A stretch of DNA of 64,000 nucleotides. Source: Petaurus breviceps papuanus. Lineage: Eukaryota > Chordata > Mammalia > Diprotodontia > Petauridae. Every line of letters begins with the position of its first letter. Position 1 is the stretch's first letter. A program made the translations under genes and the position numbers. Location of the stretch: NCBI GenBank assembly GCA_028583685.1, contig JAMXIF010001195.1, positions 11,151,016-11,215,015 on the forward strand, written 5' to 3'. The notes beneath the pieces were generated by a model, which made no database searches, was not told the origin of the DNA, and saw nothing but the letters and a program-made list of their open reading frames with translations. Below are positions 11,815 to 22,383 of this stretch, one piece after another.

Positions 11815-11915
11815 CAACCCATCAACAAGAATTTATTAAGGACTTATGTTCTAGAGGCTGTTCTAGGTGCGGAAGATAAAAAGGAAAAAGCAAAAAAAAA
11901 ATTCTCATCTCAACT
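11815..11915 (-). mobile_element. L2 3'-end fragment
   Basis: On the plus strand ATCAACAAGAATTTATTAAG..CTGTTCTAGGTGCGGAAGAT is the reverse of the standard L2 3' end (ATCCCCAGC..TAGAACAGTGCCTGGCACATAG..AATAAAT). Confidence 0.65.
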
Positions 11916-11934
11916 TTCATTTTCCTCTGCCTAA

Positions 11935-12048
11935 GTAAATGACTTTGACCTAATATGTCTCCAATCTCTTCCATTCTAAGTTACTTTTCACACTGCCCCC
12001 AGGTTTGATCATGTCATCGCATGGCTCATAGCTCTCTAATGATTTTCT
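11935..12048 (+). mobile_element. L2 fragment, left piece (split by LTR)
   Basis: TTTGATCATGTCATCGCATG..CTCTCTAATGATTTTCTATTG matches the L2 segment CTGATCATGTCACTCCCCTG..AACCTTCAGTGGCTCCCCATTG. It resumes at 13102 on the other side of the LTR. Confidence 0.75.
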
Positions 12049-12053
12049 ATTGG

Positions 12054-13096
12054 TGTAATGGCAAGCAAAGGAGTACTTAGCACCTTGTTTCAGTTCTTCA
12101 ATTGTCTTTGAACCCTGCCTATTATTTGAAGGTGAGAGGAACTTGTTAATACAAGAAGAAGAGTGCAACAGGAAGGAGAACCACCAGATAAAAGCAGGAA
12201 CACAAACTGGAACAGAGCAGAACTGAGTAGAACACTTTTGGTGCCCAGAACTGTTGTTTGTCTGTTCTGTCTGTGTTGATTTGTGTTTTTACTTTGTCAG
12301 ATATAAACATACTGTATGTTGATTTATATATTTTGTCAGACAGAAGCCTTCTGTATATTGTTTGTATAACTTTGTCAGATAGAAGGACTATATCTGTTGA
12401 TTGTGTTATTTTGTCAGATAGAATTCTATCTGTTGAATTGTGTCCCTTTGTCAGACAGATGCACCCTGTCTGTTGACTTATGTTGATTTCACAGACAGAA
12501 GGTGAATTGAGATGATAGTGCCAGCAATGTTAATGAATGTTGTTGTGGCTCTGTTAAGCTTTGTTTTCCCAGAAACAGAAACTGTGAAGGGCTTGAGGTG
12601 GACTGGACACTGTGAGCTTTAATATGAAATGGGAACTGAATGAGGAGCTGGACCAGGAGCTAAGAGTTGCCTACCTGTGAATCCAGGTGATGGTTGGGTG
12701 AATTCAGGAAAGAGCTGGGAGCATGGAGGAGGAACAATGGAATTTGGGAGCCAGCCTCAAGCCAAGATAAAAGCACCTTTCTTTGGGTACTTAGTGCTTG
12801 ACTGACAGGATCATGATTTACTGCGACCTAGGGGTGGGAGAACTTTGTACTTTGTACCCGTTAAGGATGATTGAGTTAAGGACTTACTGAATGATAGCTT
12901 TTGTTTAAAACTATGTGACCACTTTAGTAATGAGTTGTTATATTATATTGCTGTGGATGTTGTACCTTGGTTTCTGTGAATGCTTTGTTTTGGTTTGCTG
13001 CTGAACAAATAGACAGTTCACTATGCTATGTGATCAGAACCTTAAAGTTATTCACAGAAGCAGTCCTTTGGAAAGTTGCTCGTGCTTGGCTTTACA
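12054..13096 (+). mobile_element. Solo ERV LTR (about 1.04 kb) inserted in L2
   Basis: Starts TGTAATGGCAAGCAAAGGAG and ends GTGCTTGGCTTTACA, giving the TG..CA termini of an LTR. ATTGG is perfectly duplicated on both sides (12049-12053 and 13097-13101). Removing it rejoins L2. The first 14 bases resemble the starts of the other LTRs in this window (TGTAATGGGAATGGG), so a plus orientation and a related superfamily are inferred. AGATAAAAGCACC (about 12766) is a possible TATA-like box. No internal retroviral sequence is present. It is a fossil, clearly younger than the L2 it split. Confidence 0.8.
12245..12500 (+). repeat. Minisatellite of about six 40-bp units, each a small hairpin
   Basis: TTTGTCAGAYAG recurs at about 12294, 12333, 12372, 12412 and 12448, with a final ACAGACAG at 12490. 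Each unit holds an inverted repeat whose arms vary together: CAGATAG/CTATCTG, CAGACAG/CTGTCTG, CAGAAG/CTTCTG, CATAC/GTATG. It lies inside the LTR. Confidence 0.85.
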
Positions 13097-13101
13097 ATTG
13101 G

Positions 13102-13480
13102 TTACTGAATAAAGTCCAAATTTCTTAGAGAAGCATTTAAATCCCTTCCAAAGCTGATACTCTACTACCTATCGAGGCTTATCTCATACTAGCCTATACC
13201 ATGAATTCTTCATTTCAGCCAAGTGCTCATCACTCTTCAATTTTATCATGTTCTCTCTAACCTCTATGTATCTTCACAGGTTATCCCCTGTGCCTTCAAG
13301 AGACAACACTTTCCCTCCAGGACACACACACTCACACACACACACACACACATTTCTGTTCATTAAAAAGATGTAAACTCTGATGCCACCTCTTCGTGAT
13401 ATGGCATTTAGTTTGTCCCTTTTTGACTCTTATTTTTCCATTTGTATCTTAATGATTTGTAAATGTGTCATAGAATCATG
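13102..13480 (+). mobile_element. L2 fragment, right piece
   Basis: Begins TTACTGAATAAAGTCCAAAT, the L2 AGGATAAAGTCCAAACTCCT segment, then GCATTTAAATCCCTTCC, then the TGATGCCACCTCTTC region near 13380. A short (CA)n sits at 13322-13352. Confidence 0.75.
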
Positions 13481-14094
13481 ATTAGGATGTCACTTTTAGA
13501 AAAGCAATTATCATTTATCTTTGTACTCACACTCTTTCTTCTGTGCTATAGCCAGAAATTGTGTGTTCCCTTCAATTAGTACTAGATAAAGCTTTCCTAT
13601 TTATCTTTACTCCCTGGATTTATTTAAAGTTAATGTTTCTATAAGGTTCATGCAGGTAACTCATTCCAAATAAGACCATTAAATTTTAATAAATTGATCT
13701 GCTTCAGGACTAACATACATGTCCTGGTTCTCTCTAGTCACTCTCTGGCCATTATAAAGAGGCTCATCAGTCCTTCTGTGTGCAATACTATTTGCTTAAT
13801 AAACTGTCAATAGCTACAAGACGTGATACAGGAATACAAGAAGAATACAATAGGTATTCTTCAGGCACCATGTAAATACAGGAGTTTAGATTTGGCCTTA
13901 CTATGGGACATGAAGAACTCTAAGGCAAACATCATGAATTGTCAATAGTGATATGTGTCATTTGAATGGATTTGCAAGCTCTATTTTTTGCAACTTTTCT
14001 TCAGCCTTCAGCAATACAGGGGACTCCCTCTCCCTTGATACTTTTAAAACCTATGAGCGTCTTACTCATGTCTCTCTTCCAATCTGTCTGAGTG
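13481..14094. other. Unassigned stretch
   Basis: AT-rich, no gene or repeat recognised. The first bases may be a decayed L2 3' end. Confidence 0.4.
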
Positions 14095-14211
14095 TCACAC
14101 ACACATTATTTATTTGTTTGTTTCTGGTTCACCTTCTGCTTCCCTCACATTATGGTTATCTGTCATCTAAGACTCAGTCCTGGGCCCTCTTTTTCTCTCT
14201 ATTCTCTTTCC
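14095..14211 (+). mobile_element. L2 ORF2 fragment, left piece
   Basis: CATCTAAGACTCAGTCCTGG GCCCTCTTTTTCTC-like sequence matches the region of L2 ORF2 just before the YADDS motif (CTCTATGCAGATGATTC), which follows at about 14855 after the LTR. Confidence 0.65.
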
Positions 14212-14216
14212 TGTGG

Positions 14217-14807
14217 TGTAGCACCAATGCAATATTACAGACCATGACTATGAATATTGCATGATGTCCGATTGCAGAATGTAACAGATTCTCCAGGTAG
14301 AACACAACTGAAACATTTATTCAGACACCAGAAAACCAAATCCCCAAACCTGTAAGCTTATTCCATCACAGCACCAAAGACATTCAGAAGCCATAATAAC
14401 ACTGAGAGTTACAGGGTCCTTCAGCCTTCCCACAAACCAACACAAGATCAATATTTACTCACAAACCTCTCTATCTCCTTGCCTGAGCATCCTCTCTCCC
14501 CCAACATCTTGCTAGCTCTGACTACAAGCTTCCTGTGGACTCTGCTTCCCTTCAAGAAACTCCTCCCCCCACAGGCTCCATGTGACTATATTTAGCTTAT
14601 TAGGGGATAGAGTTTATCTTCACAGCAGGGAACCTCCCTGTGGGCTGTGCTTCCCTTCAGCAAATTCCCTCCATCGCAGGCTCCATGTGATTACATTCAT
14701 CCCATTGGGGGCAGAGTTTACTTTCAAAGCAGGGGAGGTCTTCAAACTCCCCCCTAGGTCTATTAAGGGGCAGGGAAGAAGATCTTCAAATTCCCATTCC
14801 CATTACA
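14217..14807 (-). mobile_element. Solo ERV LTR, same family as 22384-23016 and 34852-35475
   Basis: Read on the minus strand it starts TGTAATGGGAATGGGAATTT and ends GGTGCTACA, matching the termini of the other two family members. An AATAAA lies on the minus strand at 14321-14316, about 100 bp from the 3' end, as in the other copies. Flanks TGTGG (14212-14216) and TATGG (14808-14812) fit a 5-bp duplication with one change. It splits L2 ORF2. Solo LTR only; an old fossil. Confidence 0.8.
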
Positions 14808-14812
14808 TATGG

Positions 14813-15110
14813 TGAATGCATCTACTCCAATGAATTCATTTTCAACCCCTATACAGATTACTTCCAAGTCTGTAACTCCAGCTTGTCTCTCTCCTGAAAT
14901 GCAAATACAAATCCCTAAATATATGCTGGGTATTTCTACTGAAATATCTCACTAACACTATAAACTTAGCATTTCCCAAATTAAACTAATTGTGTTCTCC
15001 ATTAAGCCAAACTTTCATGCGACTTTCTTATTTCTGTTGAAAGTATTTTAGCCACACACATTTATCTTATACTCTTCCCAGTCCCTCATAGACCATATCA
15101 AATCTTCTGC
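14813..15110 (+). mobile_element. L2 ORF2 fragment, right piece
   Basis: AACCCCTATACAGATTACTT..CCAGCTTGTCTCTCTCCTG corresponds to L2 CACCTCTATGCAGATGATTC..CCAGCCCTGACCTCTCTCCTG, the YADD region of reverse transcriptase, here decayed. Confidence 0.7.
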
Positions 15111-15339
15111 CATCTTGTACTTACATATCTAAGTCCAAATACAAAATGATCTTTATACTAATAAAGACTTAAATAATAGAGAGTTATTACTCATTTTTGA
15201 ACCTTATGATAAATATCCAAATTAATTTGAATTGTTCTACCAATCAACCTTGTTGTTTGGAAAAACTGGAAAGTAGTCTGGCAGAAATTGTTTAGACTTA
15301 TATCATATACCATACATCATGATATGTTGCAAATAGGTA

Positions 15340-16098
15340 AGTGGCCTACATATTTTAGGTTGCATGATGAACAGATTAGAGATGCTACAACTAGAAACCT
15401 TTTAAAACTATGTGTTAGGAGAGAATTATTAATAAACCAAATGATAAATATGACCATAATAGAATAAAAAAGGAAAATATTGATTACATCAAGTTGAAAG
15501 TATTTTTTTTTACTACAAACAGAATGAATGCAGTCAGAATTGGAAGGGAAACAATGAATGAGAGAAAAAAGATCTACAGATATCCCTGATAAAGGTCTTA
15601 TATCCAAGATACATAGGGAACTGACATAAATATATCAGAACAAGAGTAATTTGCAGTAAATAAAGTAATTAAAAGGTACGAACAGGCAATTCTCAAAAGG
15701 AAAAAAAAAGCTGAACAATTAATAATATAATAGAGTGTACCACATCACTATAAATGCAAATTGAAATAATTCTTGTGGTCTTCTTCATACTCATTGAATT
15801 GACAAGACAAAAAGAGAAATATAAATTATTGGAGTGCTATGGGATTGCAGGGACACTAGTGTAGGAGGAGCTATGAATTGATCCAACTATTCTAAAAAGT
15901 ACTTTGGAACTCCATCCCCTCTCCAAATCATAAACTTTAAAAATCCTTTGCTCAAAGAAAAAGAGATCAATATGCAAAAAATATTTACAGTAGCACTTTT
16001 TGTTTTAGTGAAGAAAAGGGGAAAAAGTCAGTTTCCATAAGTTGGGGAATGGCTGAACAAATTTTGCAAGATAAATGTAAAGGAATATTATTATACCA
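15340..16098 (+). mobile_element. L1 ORF2 C-terminus and 3' region, left piece
   Basis: Shows the L1 signature GATAAAGGTCTTATATCCAA GATACATAGGGAACTGA (about 15589-15625) and TTGGGGAATGGCTGAACAAA (16043-16062), then AATATTATTATACCA, where a 3.3-kb RTE interrupts it. It resumes at 19422. Diverged and without a long frame. Confidence 0.8.
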
Positions 16099-17477
16099 TT
16101 TTGTTGTGCCTCAGTTGTTTAGTCTTGTCTGACTCTTTATGACCCTATGGAACACAGTGTACCAGGCCTTTCTATAGTACACTATCTCATGAAATATGTT
16201 CAATTTCATGTTCTTTGTTTCTATGACATTATCCATCTCATCCTCTGCTGTCCCCTTTTCCTCTTGCCTTCAATCTTTCCCAACATCAGGGTCTTTTCCA
16301 ATAAGTCCAATCTTCTCAGTATGTGGTCAAAATATTTAAACTTCAGCTTCAGTATTTTACCTTCCAGTGAATGTCCTGAATTAATATCTTTGAGTATTTT
16401 CTGATTTGATCTCTTTGCTGTCCAACAGACTCTTGAAAGTCTTTTCCAGCATCACAAAAGTATTGATTCTGTAATGCCCACCTTTCCATATAGTCTAACA
16501 CTCACAGTCCAACATTGCTACTTGAAAAAACATAGCTTTGACTATATGGACCTTTTTTGGCAAGGTGATATCTCTGCTTTTCAGTATATTTTCCAAATTT
16601 GTCATAGCTTTTTTTTGACAAGGAGCAATTATCTTTAAATTCCATGACTGTAGTTACCATCCGTAGTGATCTTTGAACCAAAGAATATAAAATCTGACGT
16701 AGCTTTCATTTCTTCTACCTCTATTTGCCAGGAATGATGGGATCAGTTGCAAATATCTTAGTTTTTTTTATGTTAAGCTTCAAGCTAGCCTTTACATTAT
16801 CCTCTTTGTCCCACATTAAGACCCTTTTTAATTCTTCATTTTCTACCATCAAACTAATATTGTCTGAATATCTGAGATTGTTGATATTTCTCCCAAAAAC
16901 CTTAATTCCATCTTTTGATTCATCTAGTTTGGCAGTTCACATGATGCACTCTGCACATAAATTAAATAAATAAGGTCATTATAGCCTCATTCTAGTCCTT
17001 TTCAAATCCTAAACCTATCAGTTGTTACACGTTCAGTTCAATATTGCTTTCTGGCCTGCATGCAGGTTCCTCAGGAGACAAACAAGATGACTTCATATTC
17101 CCATTTCTTTGGGAATTTTCCATATTTTGTTGTGATCCACACAGTTAAAGAGTTTAGTTTAGTCAATGAAACAGGTGTCGTCTTTTTTTCCTCTGACACT
17201 CCTTTGTTTTCTCCATAATCCAGCAAATGCTGGGAATTTGGTCTCCACTTTCTCTGCCTCTTTGAAAACCAGTCTGCTATTCTGGCAATTCTCAATTCAC
17301 ATATTGCTGAAACCTAGCTTGCATAATCTTAAGCATTACCTTTCTGGCATGTGAAATGAGTACAATCATTCAGTAATTTGTACATTTCTTGGCATTGCCT
17401 GCCTTTAGTATCTGGATATAAACTGTTCTTTTCCAATCCAATGACCAATATTTAGCTTTTCAAATTTTGTGGCATAT

Positions 17478-17684
17478 ATTTTTTTAAAGTTTATTAAAGG
17501 TTCGCCATAATGGGTAGATTCTTTTTTTTTTATATTAAGCAATCAGGGTTAAGTAACTTGCTCAAGGTTACATGGCCAGTTATTTCTGGGTGTGGTTGCT
17601 GAGTGTCTGAGCCCGGGATTCGATCTCCAGGTCGTTCTGACACTGGAGTCGGTGCTCTTACTCGCTGTGCTACCTGGCCGCCCC
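17478..17684 (-). mobile_element. tRNA-derived SINE inserted in the RTE, with a 3' extension
   Basis: The minus strand starts GGGGCGGCCAGGTAGCACAG CGAGTAAGAGCACC, with an A-box-like TAGCACAGCGAG and B-box-like GATCGAATCCC, and ends in a 10-A tail (17531-17522). About 36 bp of other sequence and a second A-run (17485-17478) follow before the duplication. AATTTTGTGGCATAT is repeated perfectly on both sides (17463-17477 and 17685-17699). The same SINE type occurs at 56889-57043 without the extension. Confidence 0.9.
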
Positions 17685-17856
17685 AATTTTGTGGCATATT
17701 GAATGCAACAGTTTAACAGTTTCATCTTTTAGGATTTTAAATAGCTTAGCTGGAATTCCATTTCTTCCACTAACTTTACTGTTAGCGATGCTTCCTAAGA
17801 TCCACTTGACTTTATTCTCCAGGGTGTCTGACTCTAAATCAATTAACAAAAGTTGG

Positions 17857-18261
17857 CTATAGATTCAAAAGGTCAAGAATACTCTCCATCATGGTTATTT
17901 TTGTATGAAAATATCCCTTGATATCTCTAAGTTTTTTTTTTTTAAAGAGACCCCTTATCTTTCCCATTCTATGGTTTTCTTCTATTTCTTTGCATTGTTC
18001 ATTTAGGAAAATCTCTCTCCTTGCTCTTCTCTGGAACTCTATGTTCGGTTGGGTATATCTTTCCCTTTCTCTTTTCCCTTTATTTCTTTCCTCAGCTATT
18101 TGTAAAGCCTCATCACACAACCATTTTGCTTTCTCGCTCTTCTTTTTCTTTAGATCTATTTTTGTTATTGCCTCCTGTACAATACTGTGAACCTCTGTCC
18201 ATACTTTTTCAGGCAATCTTTCTACCAATTCTAATCCCGTAAATCTATTTATCATATCCAT
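17857..18261 (-). pseudogene. RTE/BovB ORF fragment, endonuclease-RT linker (134 codons)
   Basis: The peptide has the diagnostic BovB order: ERLPEKVWTEVHSIVQEAIT, then KAKWLCDEALQIAEER, then EQCKEIEENHRMGKIRGLFK, then IKGYFHTKITMM. In an intact element this joins the endonuclease to the reverse transcriptase. The frame is closed on both sides by decay. Confidence 0.9.
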
Positions 18262-18667
18262 TTCATATTCATAAGGGATGCTAATATGGTTTAATGGTTT
18301 CCCCTACATTCTTCTATTTGAGTGTGAATTTTGCAATAAGAAGTTCATGATCTGATCCATAGTGAGTTCCAAGTCTTGTTTTAACTGACTTCTCCACCTT
18401 TGACTGCAAAGTGCATAATCAATCTGATTTCTATATTGCTATCTAGTGATGTCCGTGTGTAGAGTTTTCTTTTAGGTTGCTGAAAATGGCTGTTTGCATG
18501 ACCAGCAAGTTATCTTGACAAAGCCATATTAGTCTCTGTGGTGATTCATTTTGTGTTCCAATGCCAAAATTGACTATTATTCCAATTATCTTTGATGTCC
18601 TCCTTTAGCATTCCAATCCTCTATGATGAATGTCATATCTTTTTTTGGATGTTATGTCTAGAAGATT

Positions 18668-19055
18668 TTATAGGTCTTCATAGAACTGATAAATTTTGGT
18701 CTCTTTGGCATCAGTGGATGGTGAACATACTTTTAGTTCTGTGATATTGAAAATTTTGCTTTGAATTTTAACAGATATGTTTGTCATTTTTTTGGGATTA
18801 TACCCCAGTACTGCTTTTCTCATCCTTTTATTGAGTATGAGGGCTACTCCATTTTTTTCTAAGGGACCCTTTCCAATAGTAGTGCATGTAATGACCACCT
18901 GATTTGAATTCACCTATTCCCATCCATTTGAGTTCACTGCCAACCAGGATGTTGATGTTTAATCTTTCCATCTCCTGTCTGACCACATCAGCTTGCCTTG
19001 GTTCATAGATCTTACATTTCAGGTACCTATGCAATATTGATCTTTGCAGTATCAA
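18668..19055 (-). pseudogene. RTE/BovB endonuclease fragments in two frames
   Basis: The first minus frame (19055-18828) carries YEPRQADVVRQEMERLNINI and LKWMGIGEFKS. The second (18913-18668) carries KNGVALILNKRMRKAVLGYN and FNITELKVCSPSTDAKETKI. These are consecutive parts of the BovB apurinic-type endonuclease, shifted in frame near 18870. The domain would nick target DNA. Confidence 0.85.
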
Positions 19056-19421
19056 AATTTCCTTTCATCACCAGACACATGCACAACTGTGCTTTGGTCC
19101 AATAACTTCATTAGTACTAGAGCTATTTGTAGCTGTCCTCCACTCTTCCCCAGTAGCATATTAGATACCTTCTAAGCTGAGGGGATCATCTTCTGATATC
19201 ATCTTTTATTTTTTTCATTTTAGTACAATCCATGGAGTTTTCTTAACAAAGATAATGGAGTAGTTTACTATTTCCTTCTCCAGTGGATCACCTTTTGTCA
19301 GAATGTTCCATTACGAACTGTCCATGTTGGGTAACACTGCATGGCATATTTCATACTTTCATTGAGCAATGCAACCCCCTCTACCATGACAAGGCAGTGA
19401 TATAGGAGGTTTATTATGCCA

Positions 19422-19835
19422 CGAAAAATTGCAAAGGAGATAAATTCATAGAATCATGGCATAACTTGCATGAATTCATGAACACATGAAGAGCAAAATG
19501 AGCAAAACCAGTTAAATACTATATGATTACTACATTATATAAAAAACAATCTTTAAAGATGTAAGAGCTCTGATGAGGACAATGACCAATCACAAATCCA
19601 AATGAGTGATAATGTATGTTTCTCACTTCTTGGCAGAGAGATAAATGATTGTAGATACAGAATGAGGCATGCATTTTCAGACACAATCAATGCGTGAATG
19701 TTTTTAAGTTTGTTATCATTTATCAAAAGTGAGGGTTTTTATTGTATGATTCAAAAATCGATGGAGAGGAGTTGGTAAGAGATACAAAAGAAAACAAAAA
19801 AAGGAAGAAAAGTATTGGAAAAACATTAAAATATA
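19422..19835 (+). mobile_element. L1 3' end, right piece
   Basis: Continues the L1 from 16098: AAATTGCAAAGGAGATAAAT, then GCAAAATGAGCAAAACCAGT, the marsupial L1 motif normally read CAAAGTGAAGTGAGCAGAAC CAGG, then CTCTGATGAGGACAATGACC and an A-rich end near 19800-19835. Confidence 0.75.
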
Positions 19836-20171
19836 CATAGAAATGAAGACAGAAAGTGACACAGTATTTGCATTTTCTGAATTAGATGTATGTAACAAAT
19901 TGAAATTCTTATACACTTATTTTTTCTCTTTATTTACTGTGGAGATGTTCATATTTTCCAATGCTTTCAAGTTCATAATTTTAAAAAGAACATTTTTAAA
20001 AGAATATGTATATTGTGAACCCATTTATGCACACAATTTTTTCAAGGTTTTTGGCAATGAGGAGATGAAAAAGCAGTTAATGAGAGAAGGAAAAGGGGAA
20101 GATTTTTTTAAAGGTTAGGTAGACTAGGTAATTTTTAGATAGCAGTGAAAGAGAGTTTACATGTATGAGAA

Positions 20172-20272
20172 TGAAAGGAGAGCGAGAGAGAGCGAGAGAG
20201 AGAGACAGAGAGAGAGACAGAGAGACAGAGACAGAGACAGGGAGAGACAGAGAGAGACAGGGAGAGAGAGAA

Positions 20273-20307
<35 letters not shown>

Positions 20308-20382
20308 NNNNNNNNNNAGAGACAGAGAGAGAGAGAGAGAGACAGAGAGAGACAGAGAGAGAGAGACAGAGAGAGAGAGACG
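20172..20382. repeat. (GA)n microsatellite with a 10-N assembly gap
   Basis: Over 200 bp of AGAGAC/AGAG repeats, interrupted by ten N at 20308-20317. The gap size is almost certainly nominal. Frames of 74-95 codons through it are artefacts of the repeat. Confidence 0.95.
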
Positions 20383-22289
20383 CCTATGACAATAGATGTT
20401 AGTACATAAGCCACAATTCTTTTCATGGTGGTCTTTTCCCTCACATCCTTTATGATTATCTTTTTGAGTACTTCAAGATGAAATAATGACCCATGAAAGG
20501 ATTGGTTTTCTTAATATCTTTCACTACATGATTAAAATTTAACCAAATCAGCCAACTACTTTGCTTCTCTGATGAGAACTTATGATACATCCTTCTATTT
20601 AAGCAATGATCGACTTCATTTGTACCAAAAACTATACCACATATTACTTATTTCTTCTACTAGTAGGTCATATGTGGTTTTTAGACAGAGCTATCATGTT
20701 AGGGTACAGAAACTTATTTAAATTTGGAGACTTTTGGTGCCCTTTCCACAACTCCACTTCAATAATCATGAAAGCAGAAAGGGACCTCACAAGTCTGAGG
20801 GTCCAAAGTAATTTAACAAATATTATTGCACTCAGAAGGTTCTTTTGAATGCATCAGGGAATTCTCTGTCGTATAAGAGCAGATTTTTGCAGTTGTTGTT
20901 TCCAAATGCAATTAATTTATTAAAATACTTAAGCAAATTTGGAGGCAGAGTTTCACCCATTTACAGTCATCATACTTAACTAATTTGGTCCCTGGAGAGC
21001 AGATAGTCAGTCCACTATCCTCAAAATCTTCCCAGCATGGTAGAAACTGCCAGAATTTACCTTCATTAATCCAGGCTCAACTCCATACTAGCCTGACGTA
21101 TGGGAGTATGACTTCTTAGAGAACAATTTTCAGAAGTCATTCTGGGAAGTAAATAATAGACAGCAATATACATCATGGAGCTATTATTTGATTGACAGAT
21201 ATATTCCATCCAGGTACACAGATTGCAATGCTTCTGTTATTTAGTAGATGGTATTTGAAAGTAGCCTTGGTCAATCTATGTAGATTTGTCCCTTTACTAT
21301 GTTTGTTTATTTAAAAAGTTCTTTATTTTTTCCTTTCTTTCTCTGTGATTTTTTAATTGGGAAAAGGGACAATTAAGAGGTGAAGAAATGTTTGTGACAC
21401 TGATATCCCATCCTCCCTTCAAAAGAGATCATTGAAATATGTGTTTGTATGTATGCATATGTGTGTGCACATATATGTATATATACATCTGTGCATATAC
21501 ACGTATACACATATACATATATGTATATAAACACACAAAAGAGTAAAAATGATTGACAAATAAGCAGGACAGTTTTGAAAGTAACACATAGAATTCTTTA
21601 TATATCTTAATAAAAGTGGCATAATGTAGAGATTTATGATTTCATATACTATCCTCTTTTGTCTATCTATCTATGCATCAAATGCTTTTTTATGTTTAAC
21701 TATTAAAAGAAAACATTTTAAAAAAGGAAAAGAAAAGAAAAAGAGAGTGGCTGTGGCCAAAAAATCCATCACCTTGAAATTGAATTAGTGACCTTACAAC
21801 CAAACTAGTGATGAATTTCATTAAATTTAGCTATGCAATCCTCATTCACCAGAAATATATTTCATCACCAAACCCACACTTGAAATTGTTGTATCTGCTA
21901 CAACATTAGAAAATTAAAGATCATTACCATTTCACGATAAGATCTCACATGGTAACTTAAGTAGAGGAGATAGTAATCAATGAATTTTTATGTTATATAC
22001 TTTAATTCACGGAGTATTGATTTTTCTAACACCTTTCAAGAGTCCTCAAAACTCCACATTTCTTTCCATCATTTTTTCCTGCTTTCTTAGGGTGTTCATG
22101 TATCTAGAATTAAAAGTTATGTGGAACAGAGACTGGACTTGTTCTATTTCAACCCAATGGGTAGAACTGATAGCAATGGGGAAAGTTCAAAGACATAACT
22201 TTTGGTTTGATGTCATGAAACACTTTCTTACAGTTACAGCTGTCTGAAACAGGATATCCTAAGAGATGGTCTGTTTTCCCACTATCAGG
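20383..22289. other. Unassigned stretch with an alternating purine-pyrimidine tract
   Basis: Nothing coding recognised. 21438-21537 is a mixed TG/TA/CA tract that could adopt Z-DNA. Short A-rich runs occur near 21715-21745. Confidence 0.45.
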
Positions 22290-22378
22290 CAGCTGGTAAA
22301 ATAGTAGATACAGCACTGGGCCTGTAGTTAAGAAGGCCAGAGTTCAAATCTAGCCTCAGACTTGTGACTTTGTGCAAG
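22290..22378 (+). repeat. MIR SINE, left piece (split by LTR)
   Basis: ATACAGCACTGGGCCTGTAG..GAGTTCAAATCTAGCCTCAG..TTTGTGCAAGTCAC is the tRNA-like head and start of the MIR core. The element resumes at 23022. Confidence 0.85.
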
Positions 22379-22383
22379 TCACT

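Larger units (their letters stand above)
16099..19411 (-). mobile_element. BovB-like RTE LINE, near full length (3.3 kb)
   Basis: On the minus strand the order is 5' region, AP endonuclease, linker, reverse transcriptase, then a 3' end with CATAGGGTCATAAAGAGTCA GACAAGACTAAACAACTGA, the standard BovB/RTE terminus. The flanking TATTATACCA (16089-16098) and TATTATGCCA (19412-19421) form a 10-bp duplication with one change, inside an L1. The length is about that of a complete BovB. The ORF is broken by several frameshifts and stops, and the RT motif reads YSDN where YADD is expected (NINNLRYSDNISLM, about 16890-16850). A SINE at 17478-17684 interrupts the RT region. Confidence 0.9.

Noticed and set aside
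12236-12256. Possible retroviral primer binding site (TTTTGGTGCCCAGAA)
   Set aside because: It lies inside the interval bounded by TG..CA ends and the ATTGG duplication, not just after an LTR end, and no internal retroviral sequence follows.
12245-12500. CRISPR-like array of 40-bp units
   Set aside because: The sequence between the short conserved motifs is itself repeated and diverged, not unique spacers; it is a minisatellite in an LTR.
20157-20444. Leucine/serine-rich frames of 74-95 codons
   Set aside because: They translate the GA microsatellite and pass through the N gap.
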